Source: Verrucomicrobiota bacterium (lineage in GTDB: Bacteria > Verrucomicrobiota > Verrucomicrobiia > Palsa-1439). Taken from it: a stretch of 64,000 bases of DNA. Location of the stretch: assembly GCA_016871575.1 (NCBI GenBank), contig VHCW01000002.1:50073-114072 (forward strand). Direction: 5' to 3'. Positions 45,233 through 52,736 of the stretch are shown here, one piece after another. The notes below the pieces were generated by a model. That model saw only the letters and a program-made list of their open reading frames with translations. It was not told the origin of the DNA and ran no database searches. A program made the translations under genes and the position numbers. Each line of letters starts with the position of its first letter. Within the stretch, counting starts at the first letter, position 1.

Positions 45233-46723
45233 ATGAATGCACAACGAACAACCCGCAGACATTTCCTGAAAACTTCGCTGGCCGCAGCCGTGGCGTGCCG
45301 ACTGCCCGCGTGGGCCGCCGGCGCCGGGGGCGGCTCCGAGGTCAGGCTCGCCGTGGTGGGACTGGGCGGCATTGATGTTCCGGGCAGCGTCGGCGGGCGG
45401 GGCCGCCAACTGATCAACGGGTTTCGCGAAGTTCCCAGCGCGAAAATCGTCGCGCTCTGCGACGTGGACCAGGCCGTTCTCGACCACGGGGTGAAACTGT
45501 TTCAGGACCGTGGCGAAACGGTGGCCGCCCACAAGGATTTTCGCCGGGTGCTCGACGACAAGAACATTGACGCCGTGGTGCTGGCGACGCCGAACCACTG
45601 GCACGCGTTGCAGACAATCTGGGCGTGCGAGGCGGGCAAGGATGTCTATGTGGAAAAACCGTTTTCCCACAACATCTGGGAAGGCCGCCAAATGGTCGCG
45701 GCCGCCCGCAAGCACAAGCGCGTCGTCCAGATGGGCACGCAACGCCGCGCCAGCGCGGTGCTGCCGCAAGCCTTCGAGTACCTGCGCAGCGGCCAACTCG
45801 GCGCCATCCGATGCGCCCACGCGCTCGTCTATCGCGCGCGCACGGGCATCGGGAAAGTGAGCGCGCCGACGCCGGTGCCGGCCACGGTTGACTACGATCT
45901 CTGGTGCGGCCCGGCCCCGAAGACGCCGTTGATGCGCGGGCAACTGCACTACGACTGGCACTGGGTCTGGCCGACCGGCAACGGCGACATGGGCAACAAC
46001 GGCGTGCATGTCATTGACATCTGCCGGTGGGCGCTGGGACAGAACCAACCGCCGCCGCGCGCCATCAGCATCGGCGGCCGGTTTTTGTACCGCGACGACG
46101 CGGAAACACCGAACGCGCAGATTGCGTTTTTCGACTATCAACCGGTGCCGATCCTTTGTGAAATCCGCAACGTCCAGGCCGACGAGACGAAATCCCTTGG
46201 CGCGTTTCACAATACCAACCGCGGCATCGTGATCGTGTGCGAAGGCGGCCATTTCGATGGCGATTACACCGGCGGCGCCGTCTTTGACAAGCAAGGCCGC
46301 AAGCTCAAGGAATTCAAAGACGGTCTCAATGCCAGGCAAGTGCAACGGCTCCACCTGGCCAATTTCATCGAGGCCGTCCGCAGCCGGAAGACCGGCGCGC
46401 TGTACGCGGAAGCCGAGGTGGGCCACGTCTCCACCGTTTGCTCGCACATGGCCAACATCTCGCACCGGATCGGCGCGCCATCCTCCCCCGGCGCGATCAA
46501 GGAAAGGATACGGTCCGCGCCGCTGTTGTCGGACGCGTTTGACCGGTGCTGCGAGTATCTGCGGGAAAACGGCATTGACCTCGGCGCGACGCCGGCTGTG
46601 CTCGGCCCGTGGGTGACGTTGGATCCGAAACGAGAACAATTCGTCGGCGAGTTTGCCGACGACGCCAACCGGCACTGCCGTCGCAAGGATCGCGCGCCGT
46701 TTGTCGTGCCGAAGATCGTGTAA
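45233..46723 (+). CDS. Tat-exported Gfo/Idh/MocA oxidoreductase
   Basis: 496 residues from ATG 45233, which opens a twin-arginine signal (MNAQRTTRRHFLKTSLAAAV). N-terminal NAD(P) Rossmann fold: RLAVVGLGGIDVPG, VALCDVD, then the family's EKP motif (DVYVEKPFSHN) and a DLWCGPAP segment. The C-terminal alpha/beta dimer domain contains HYDWHWVWPTGNGDMGNNGVH with the conserved His. Members oxidise or isomerise sugars in NAD-dependent fashion; Tat-exported ones carry bound cofactor. Downstream by 29 bases are an isomerase and an aldo/keto reductase, so it belongs to a catabolic run. Confidence 0.92.
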   Translation: MNAQRTTRRHFLKTSLAAAVACRLPAWAAGAGGGSEVRLAVVGLGGIDVPGSVGGRGRQLINGFREVPSAKIVALCDVDQAVLDHGVKLFQDRGETVAAHKDFRRVLDDKNIDAVVLATPNHWHALQTIWACEAGKDVYVEKPFSHNIWEGRQMVAAARKHKRVVQMGTQRRASAVLPQAFEYLRSGQLGAIRCAHALVYRARTGIGKVSAPTPVPATVDYDLWCGPAPKTPLMRGQLHYDWHWVWPTGNGDMGNNGVHVIDICRWALGQNQPPPRAISIGGRFLYRDDAETPNAQIAFFDYQPVPILCEIRNVQADETKSLGAFHNTNRGIVIVCEGGHFDGDYTGGAVFDKQGRKLKEFKDGLNARQVQRLHLANFIEAVRSRKTGALYAEAEVGHVSTVCSHMANISHRIGAPSSPGAIKERIRSAPLLSDAFDRCCEYLRENGIDLGATPAVLGPWVTLDPKREQFVGEFADDANRHCRRKDRAPFVVPKIV

Positions 46724-46752
46724 CATTCACTTCCACCACAGGAGAACAAAAC

Positions 46753-47700
46753 ATGCATCGAAGAGAATTCATCAAACGGAGCGGAACGGCCCTGGGTGCG
46801 GGCCTGTTGGGAACGCTTGTCCACGGCTGCGCCGTCAAGGACCGGGGGGGCGCGTCGCGCTGGCGCGGGTTCAAATATGCGATGTGCAACGAAAGCATGC
46901 AGCCGCTTCCGTGGGAAAAACAATGCGAGATCGTGGCGGCGGCCGGTTACACGGGGATCGAGATCGCGCCGTTCTCGCTCGTGAAAGAAAGCGTCCACGA
47001 ACTGTCGCCCGCGAAACGGAAAGAGATGTTGCGCGTCATGAAAAGCGCCGGGCTTTCGTGCGCCGGGTTGCACTGGCTGCTGGCGCCGCCGCCGGCCGGG
47101 TTGCACATCACCACGCCGGACGCGGCGGTCCGGAAGAAAACACTGGCCTACCTGGGCGCGCTGATTGATTTCTGCGCCGACCTGGAGGGCGATGTGATGA
47201 TTTTCGGCTCGCCCAAACAGCGCGGCACACAGGGCATTTCGGTCGAGCAAGCCAGGAAAAACCTCGCCGACGGATTCCGCGCCGTGTCCCATCACGCGCA
47301 ACGGCGCGGCGTGAAGATTCTGCTCGAACACCTCGGCAGCCGGCAAACGGATGTGGTGAACACGTTGGCGGAAGCCAAGGCCGTCATGGACGCAGTCAAC
47401 CACCCGGCAATTCGGATGATGTTCGACTTCCACAACACCCCCGACGAAACCGATCCGTTTGACGTGCTGATTCGCCGCTTCCTCCCCTGCATTTACCATG
47501 TCCACGTGCAGGAGATGGACGGGAAATACCTTGGGACCGGCAATGCGGTGAACGATTTCGTGAAGGGATTCCAAGTGTTGAAGGATTTGCGCTTCGACCG
47601 ATGGGTTTCCTTGGAAGTCTTCGACTTTTCGCCGGGCGGAAAAGTCATCGCCGAGGAATCCATGAAAGTCTTGAAACAGATCGAGGCGAAACTCAGTTGA
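46753..47700 (+). CDS. Tat-exported sugar phosphate isomerase/epimerase-like lipoprotein
   Basis: 315 residues; AGGAG precedes ATG 46753. A twin-arginine signal (HRREFIKRSG) ends in a lipobox-like LVHGC, so the protein is probably a Tat-exported lipoprotein. The xylose-isomerase-like barrel (PF01261) shows GYTGIEIAP, LHWLLAPP, KILLEHLG, MMFDFHNTPDE and CIYHVHVQEMDG with metal-site Glu, Asp and His. Expected to isomerise or epimerise a sugar derivative. Stop is 11 bases before the aldo/keto reductase gene. Paralogous in architecture to the 22808-23731 protein. Confidence 0.9.
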   Translation: MHRREFIKRSGTALGAGLLGTLVHGCAVKDRGGASRWRGFKYAMCNESMQPLPWEKQCEIVAAAGYTGIEIAPFSLVKESVHELSPAKRKEMLRVMKSAGLSCAGLHWLLAPPPAGLHITTPDAAVRKKTLAYLGALIDFCADLEGDVMIFGSPKQRGTQGISVEQARKNLADGFRAVSHHAQRRGVKILLEHLGSRQTDVVNTLAEAKAVMDAVNHPAIRMMFDFHNTPDETDPFDVLIRRFLPCIYHVHVQEMDGKYLGTGNAVNDFVKGFQVLKDLRFDRWVSLEVFDFSPGGKVIAEESMKVLKQIEAKLS

Positions 47701-47711
47701 CGGAGGACATC

Positions 47712-48941
47712 ATGAAACCGCAAACCGCCAGTCTCATTTCGCGCCGGCGGTTTTTGGGAACCACCACGGCGGCCGCCGTCGGACTGCTGGCCGAGAGCCG
47801 CGCCGGGCAGCCGGCGAAGGCGATGAAGTACCGGCGGCTTGGCCGCACGAACTTGCAGGTCTCCGAAATCGGGTTGGGCTGCGCCAGCGGGCTGCGTTCG
47901 CAGCAGCTTGGGCCGGAGCTGTTCAACCGGTATCGCGAAGAGCTTCCCGCCATCGTTCAGAAGCTGCTGGACCGCGGCGGCAACTTCGTCTCCACCTCCG
48001 CGAGTTATCACGACACCGAGGAAATCCTCGGGCGCGCGCTGAAAGGCCGCCGCAACGAAGCGCTGATCTTCACGGCGACAAGCCCCAAGCGCGACGTGAA
48101 AACGATCATGGCCGCGTGCGAACGGAGTCTGGAGCGGTTCCAGACCGATGTGATTGACGGCTACTTCGGACACGGCGGCTGGAGCGACGCCTTTGGCGAG
48201 GCCGCGCAGAAGCTCAAGCAGCAGGGCAAGATCCGGTTCGTCGGAATGAGTTGCCACGTGCCGGAAGAACATCGTGTGCGCGTTGAGGCCGGGGTGGTGG
48301 ACTTCATTCTTCAGCCGTACAATTACATGAACCTGGCGAAGTGGACGGAACAGACCGACCGCGTCGGCACGGAGCAACTCTTCGAGTTATGCAAGAAGAA
48401 GGACGTCGGCGTGATGGTCATCAAACCGATGACCGGCCATTTCATTCCCAACTGGGCGAAACAGACCAACGACCCCAAGGTGGCGGGCTTGCTCAAGGAG
48501 TTGAAAGCGCAGGGCACGGAGAACCTCTACCAGGCCTTTCTGATGTGGGTCCTGAAAAATCGCAACGTCTCCTGCGCCATCGTCGGCATGAACACCGCGC
48601 AGGATGTGGTTGAAGATTGCGCGGCGGTGACGCAGAAGTTCCGGGCGTCGCACGAGCGGCTGCTGGAACAATACGCCGCGCTCGCCACCGGCGACTATTG
48701 CCGGATGTGCGAGACCTGCCTGACGGTCTGCCCGGCGCAAGTGCGCGTGCCTGATATTTTCCGGTTCCGGATGTACTATCAGAATTACGGCCATCGCCGG
48801 GACGCGCGCGAACTGTACGCGTCCTTGGCGCGCCATCAACAGGCGACGGCTTGCACCGAGTGCGGCCGTTGCGAGAACGTCTGCCCCGGCCATCTTTCCA
48901 TCGTGCCGAAGCTCAAGGCCGCCCACGCGTTGCTCGCATAG
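47712..48941 (+). CDS. Tat-exported aldo/keto reductase with C-terminal 4Fe-4S domain
   Basis: 409 residues; GGAGG precedes ATG 47712. A twin-arginine signal (SRRRFLGTTTAAAVGLL) leads into an aldo/keto reductase barrel (YRRLGRTNLQVSEIGLG, the family's DTEEILGRAL, KIRFVGMSCH, VMVIKPM). The C-terminus adds a ferredoxin-like module with two cysteine clusters, CRMCETCLTVCP and CTECGRCENVCP, of the 2x4Fe-4S type. It probably passes electrons between the clusters and an NAD(P)H-type site during sugar oxidoreduction. Last of three co-directional genes. Confidence 0.92.
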   Translation: MKPQTASLISRRRFLGTTTAAAVGLLAESRAGQPAKAMKYRRLGRTNLQVSEIGLGCASGLRSQQLGPELFNRYREELPAIVQKLLDRGGNFVSTSASYHDTEEILGRALKGRRNEALIFTATSPKRDVKTIMAACERSLERFQTDVIDGYFGHGGWSDAFGEAAQKLKQQGKIRFVGMSCHVPEEHRVRVEAGVVDFILQPYNYMNLAKWTEQTDRVGTEQLFELCKKKDVGVMVIKPMTGHFIPNWAKQTNDPKVAGLLKELKAQGTENLYQAFLMWVLKNRNVSCAIVGMNTAQDVVEDCAAVTQKFRASHERLLEQYAALATGDYCRMCETCLTVCPAQVRVPDIFRFRMYYQNYGHRRDARELYASLARHQQATACTECGRCENVCPGHLSIVPKLKAAHALLA

Positions 48942-48946
48942 CGTCC

Positions 48947-49897
48947 ATGCATCAGAAAAAGCACGGTGACCGAAGCAAAGCAGGTGTGTTGACGGTCCTC
49001 CTCTTGGCTGTCATGGCCTGCCACGTTCATGCCGCGCGCTTTGCGCACGAATACCGGCTCGGACGGATTCGCATCTTTTATGACACCACCGGCACCAATG
49101 CGGTGGACGCCGCCGACGCAAACCGCAACGGCGTGCCGGACCAGGTCGAGGACATCGCCAAGCAGACATGGGCGGCCCACTCGTTGTTTGTCGAGACGCT
49201 CGGTTTTCCCGACCCGTTCCAGACGGAGCGGTTCCGCAGCGCGTCGTTTCTCGACATTCACCTCTTGCACAAAAGCATCCTGCGCTTCAACGGCGTGGCC
49301 TACGACGAACTGCAACGATACAAGCGTCCTGGCGATTCACCCGGCACACTGTCGCTCTGCTTCAATGTCGCCACTTCCGTCAAAGCCCCCGCCAACCTGA
49401 CCCCGGCGCACGAGTTCTTTCACCTGATCCAGTACAGCATCAGCTACTTCAAGAACGCCTGGTACACCGAAGGCACGGCGCGTTGGTCTGAGAAGGCGCT
49501 CGGCACCGGCGGCCTGGGGAAAACAGGGCCGAAAGCCGAACCGCCGGCGCTGTTCAAGATGTCGTATGATGCATCGGAGAAATTCTGGAACCCGCTCGCG
49601 GCGGCAGACGACCCGGTCGGAACGATCCCGGAACATTTGGTGAGCGCCGGGCTGAAACAGTTGACCTATTCCACCGGCGCGAACGTGTTGCAGGACTTCA
49701 AACTCACCGGCTGGCAGTTGATGCGCGACGTGCTGTTGGAATTAAACAAGGCGGACAAAGTCGCTTTTCGTGAACTTGGCTATGATCGTTGGTCCGAGCA
49801 GAATCAAAACTCGGAGAAGAACAATCCGTACATCCTCCGCGCTGTCATGGACGTGTGCGCAGCTCGCCGAAAACAACCGCCTTCTGCGCGCGATTGA
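48947..49897 (+). CDS. Secreted HExxH metalloprotease-like protein
   Basis: 316 residues from ATG 48947 (5 bases after the reductase stop; no clear ribosome site). Signal peptide GVLTVLLLAVMACHVHAARF. The zinc motif HEFFHLIQYS (near 150) and the downstream WYTEGTARWSE with a third-ligand glutamate are of gluzincin type. Near residue 50 a calcium-like DADRNG segment (DAADANRNGVPDQVED) occurs. The last 17 codons overlap the convergent gene at 49845. Function beyond peptidase-like fold is unknown. Confidence 0.75.
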   Translation: MHQKKHGDRSKAGVLTVLLLAVMACHVHAARFAHEYRLGRIRIFYDTTGTNAVDAADANRNGVPDQVEDIAKQTWAAHSLFVETLGFPDPFQTERFRSASFLDIHLLHKSILRFNGVAYDELQRYKRPGDSPGTLSLCFNVATSVKAPANLTPAHEFFHLIQYSISYFKNAWYTEGTARWSEKALGTGGLGKTGPKAEPPALFKMSYDASEKFWNPLAAADDPVGTIPEHLVSAGLKQLTYSTGANVLQDFKLTGWQLMRDVLLELNKADKVAFRELGYDRWSEQNQNSEKNNPYILRAVMDVCAARRKQPPSARD

Positions 49898-50600
49898 TCC
49901 CGACGAAACCGCCGGTCTTCGGGTCAACGGCGATCCCTTGGCCGGGAAACGGCGACGGCAGGATGTCCACCAGTTCCAGCACATCGCCCTTCGCCGGCAA
50001 GCGCAGCCGGTACATGACCCGTTTGTCGTGCCCGGTCACGAGCAACCGGTTTTCTTTCCAGACACCGCCGGAAATACTCATCCTGCCCAAGTCTTGGATC
50101 ACTGTTGGCGGATAAGTCCACGCGCCTTGTTCGCGCCACTGGTCGTCGAGCTTGACGAGCACGGTCTTTGCGTTGTCAGCGCCGTAGTGCGCGAAGTTGC
50201 ACCACCAATGGCCACCTTCCCGCACGACCCACGTCAGGCTGCCGCGATACTCGCCGAAATCCTTGAACACGCTCAACGCCATCGTCTCCGTGTCGAGAAC
50301 CATGATCTCGCTCTTGTCGGGCTTCCTCGGAAAGTTCGAGTGGGCGCAATACAGCCGGCCTTCCCAGAGGAAACCGCTGTTGAGATGGTGCGCCGTCCCG
50401 GTGCTGGGCGCAAGGCGTTGCCCCGTTGCGCGGTCGTACTTCGCGACAACAGTGCTTCCAATCGCATAAACAAACCGTTCATCCACGGCGGCGGCTTGGT
50501 TGGCTTCCCGCGCCGACAACGTTCCTGTCTGGACAATCGCCGGTTCTGCGCACAGCGCGTTGGCACCCACCAGAAATGCGAGCAATGGCAGCTTGGTCAT
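49845..50600 (-). CDS. Secreted small beta-propeller protein
   Basis: 251 residues. AGGAG precedes ATG 50600; signal peptide MTKLPLLAFLVGANALCA. Repeated strand patterns (FVYAIGSTVVAKYDRATGQ, LYCAHSNFPRKPD, LLVTGHDKRVMYRLRLP, IAVDPKTGGFVGINRAQ) suggest a beta-propeller like those of quinoprotein or PQQ-like repeats. No enzyme motif is seen. Its 3' end overlaps the convergent metalloprotease-like gene by 53 bases. Divergent from the oxidoreductase gene at 50731. Confidence 0.7.
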   Translation of the reverse strand: MTKLPLLAFLVGANALCAEPAIVQTGTLSAREANQAAAVDERFVYAIGSTVVAKYDRATGQRLAPSTGTAHHLNSGFLWEGRLYCAHSNFPRKPDKSEIMVLDTETMALSVFKDFGEYRGSLTWVVREGGHWWCNFAHYGADNAKTVLVKLDDQWREQGAWTYPPTVIQDLGRMSISGGVWKENRLLVTGHDKRVMYRLRLPAKGDVLELVDILPSPFPGQGIAVDPKTGGFVGINRAQKAVVFGELRTRP

Positions 50601-50730
50601 CGTGTCTCCTGCCCGGGGATTATAGGCGAACGCAGCGCTGCTGCAACTGGGTTGTTGCACCGGTCCCGACGATGCGGTTACCGAAAGTACCCGTCAGAAT
50701 TTGTTCTTGGCAACCGATTCCGTTTTCTGA

Positions 50731-51861
50731 ATGATGGCGCGCATGAATCGTCGTCAGTTCATTGCTGTTGCCGCAACATCGGGAATCGCTTTTGCCATTC
50801 GCGCGGCGTCAAACGAACGCAAACTCCGCGTCGCCGTCATCGGCCACACGGGACGCGGCAATTATGGACACGGCCTCGACACCATGTGGCTGTGCCTGCC
50901 GGAGACGGAGATAGTCGCCGTTGCCGATGCCGACCCGAAAGGGCTTGCGGCAGCGCAGAAGAGGCTCAGCGTAAAAGGTTTCGCTGACTACCGCGCGATG
51001 CTCGCGGAGACAAAACCTGACATCGTCTCGATCGCGCTGCGACACATTGACCAGCATCGCGACATGGCGCTTGCCGCCATCGCGTCCGGCGCGCGCGGCA
51101 TTTACATGGAAAAACCGTTCTGCCGGACGCCGGCGGAGGCCGACGAGATTGTCGCCGCCTGTGGACGTCGCAACGTGAAGCTCGCGCTGGCGCACCGCAA
51201 CCGTTATCACCCGGCCTTGCCGGTGGCGGCGAAAGACGCGGCCATCGGTGAGTTGCGCGAACTGCGCGGACGCGGCAAGGAAGACGAGCGCGGCGGCGTG
51301 CTCGATCTCTGGGTGCTCGGCTCGCACGTGTTCAACCTTGCGCATTTCGTCGCCGGCAAGCCGCTCGCTTGCACGGCAAAATTGTTGCAGGACGGACGTC
51401 CCGTCACACGCGCGGACTTGCAGGAGGGCGCGGAAGGCGTCGGCCCGGTCGGCGGCAACGAATTGCACGCGCGCTTCGAGATGGAGCGCGGCGTGCCGTT
51501 GGTGTTCAAGTCGGTCCGACGCGCGGGCAGCAAAGCCGACGGGTTCGGCCTGCAACTGGTCGGCACGAAAGGAACCATTGACTTGCGTGTGGACGAGGAC
51601 CCGTTTGCGCGGCGAATCCCCTCGCAAGAACCAGTCGGTCCGGCAGGCGCGGACGTTGTGAAACCGGTCGCCAGCCACGAACTGGCTGCGCGCGACCTGA
51701 TCGCCGCGATGCGCGAGGATCGCGCTCCGTTGTGCGACGCGAAAGCCGGGCGCGTGACGGTTGAGATGATCTGTGCCGTGCTCGAATCGCACCGGCTGGG
51801 CGGCCGGCCTGTCACGTTTCCGCTGGCGACACGCCAGAACCCGCTCACACTGTTGTCATGA
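50731..51861 (+). CDS. Tat-exported Gfo/Idh/MocA oxidoreductase (short form)
   Basis: 376 residues. ATG 50731 (ATG 50734 and 50743 also in frame); twin-arginine signal NRRQFIAVAATSGIAFAI. Rossmann fold RVAVIGHTGRGNYGHG, VAVADADPKGLAAAQ, EKPFCRTPAEAD, and a small C-terminal dimer domain. The loop GHTGRGNYGHG is glycine-rich compared with other family members. Its stop overlaps the ATG of the esterase gene (ATGA), so the two are coupled. Probably NAD-dependent sugar oxidation in the periplasm. Confidence 0.9.
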   Translation: MMARMNRRQFIAVAATSGIAFAIRAASNERKLRVAVIGHTGRGNYGHGLDTMWLCLPETEIVAVADADPKGLAAAQKRLSVKGFADYRAMLAETKPDIVSIALRHIDQHRDMALAAIASGARGIYMEKPFCRTPAEADEIVAACGRRNVKLALAHRNRYHPALPVAAKDAAIGELRELRGRGKEDERGGVLDLWVLGSHVFNLAHFVAGKPLACTAKLLQDGRPVTRADLQEGAEGVGPVGGNELHARFEMERGVPLVFKSVRRAGSKADGFGLQLVGTKGTIDLRVDEDPFARRIPSQEPVGPAGADVVKPVASHELAARDLIAAMREDRAPLCDAKAGRVTVEMICAVLESHRLGGRPVTFPLATRQNPLTLLS

Positions 51862-52715
51862 AATTAATCCTCGCCCTCGCATTACTGTTGTCCGCCAGCG
51901 CCAGCGCGGCCACGAAGCCGGCGCGCGGCTTCTATGATGAGCTGGCGGCGCAACTCGAACCGACCCGCGTCGTGGTTTACAAAAAGATCGGCGGACGCGA
52001 ACTGCGCCTGAACATCTTCGAGCCGCCCGGCTTCAAGCCGAGCGACAAGCGTCCGTGTTTCCTCACGATCCACGGCGGCGGCTGGACCGGCATGACGCCG
52101 CGCCGGCAATATCCGGCCGCGGCACACTTTGCAAAGTGCGGCATGGTCGCCATCAGCGTCGAGTATCGTCTCTTCCAGAAAAAGTCCGGCGCCACCGTGT
52201 TCGATTGCGTCAAGGACGCGCGTTCGGCGATGCGTTACGTCCGCGCCCACGCAACGGAACTCGGCATTGACCCGCAGAAGATCGCCGCCAACGGCGGTTC
52301 CGCCGGCGGCCATCTCGCGGCGAGCCTGGCGTTGTTTGACGGCGTGGACGAAGCGGGCGAAGACACAAGCGTCTCCTGCATCCCGAACGCGCTGGTGTTG
52401 TTTTACCCGGTGATTGACACTTCGACGGAAGGCTACGGCAACGCGAAGATCGGCGAGCGTTGGCGCGAGATCTCGCCGGTGCATCACGTGAAACCCGGCG
52501 TGCCGCCCACGATCATCTTCCACGGCACCGGCGACACAACCACGCCGTTCAAAGGCGCGAAAGCGTTTCACGAGGCGATGCTGAAAGCCGGCAATCGCTG
52601 CGAACTGGTCGTCAACGAAGGCGGCAAGCACGGCCACATCATCTTCGACGCCGTGTTGTGGGAAGATGCCCTGCGCAAGACCGAGGCGTTTTTGAAGTCG
52701 GTCGGCCTGATGTAG
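51858..52715 (+). CDS. Secreted alpha/beta-hydrolase, BD-FAE-like esterase
   Basis: 285 residues, signal peptide MKLILALALLLSASASA. The oxyanion motif FLTIHGGGWTG, nucleophile elbow NGGSAGGHLAASLAL (GxSxG), a late FHGTGDTTTPFKGAKAF with the Asp and a KHGHI histidine complete an esterase triad of the BD-FAE/hormone-sensitive-lipase-like type (PF20434). Expected to remove acyl groups from plant polysaccharides or related esters. Coupled to the oxidoreductase gene. A hairpin terminator follows its stop. Confidence 0.88.
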   Translation: MKLILALALLLSASASAATKPARGFYDELAAQLEPTRVVVYKKIGGRELRLNIFEPPGFKPSDKRPCFLTIHGGGWTGMTPRRQYPAAAHFAKCGMVAISVEYRLFQKKSGATVFDCVKDARSAMRYVRAHATELGIDPQKIAANGGSAGGHLAASLALFDGVDEAGEDTSVSCIPNALVLFYPVIDTSTEGYGNAKIGERWREISPVHHVKPGVPPTIIFHGTGDTTTPFKGAKAFHEAMLKAGNRCELVVNEGGKHGHIIFDAVLWEDALRKTEAFLKSVGLM

Positions 52716-52717
52716 CG

Positions 52718-52736
52718 GCGTCCGTCCCGGACGCTT
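52718..52736. terminator. Bidirectional hairpin between convergent genes
   Basis: GCGTCC and GGACGC form a 6-bp stem with a 5-base loop in the 19-base gap between the esterase gene and the convergent PQQ-propeller gene. The T-tract is short, so efficiency is uncertain. Confidence 0.4.

Noticed and set aside
45206..46726. Very long minus-strand extension of the methyltransferase
   Set aside because: It is the antisense shadow of the oxidoreductase gene, with arginine- and histidine-rich translation.
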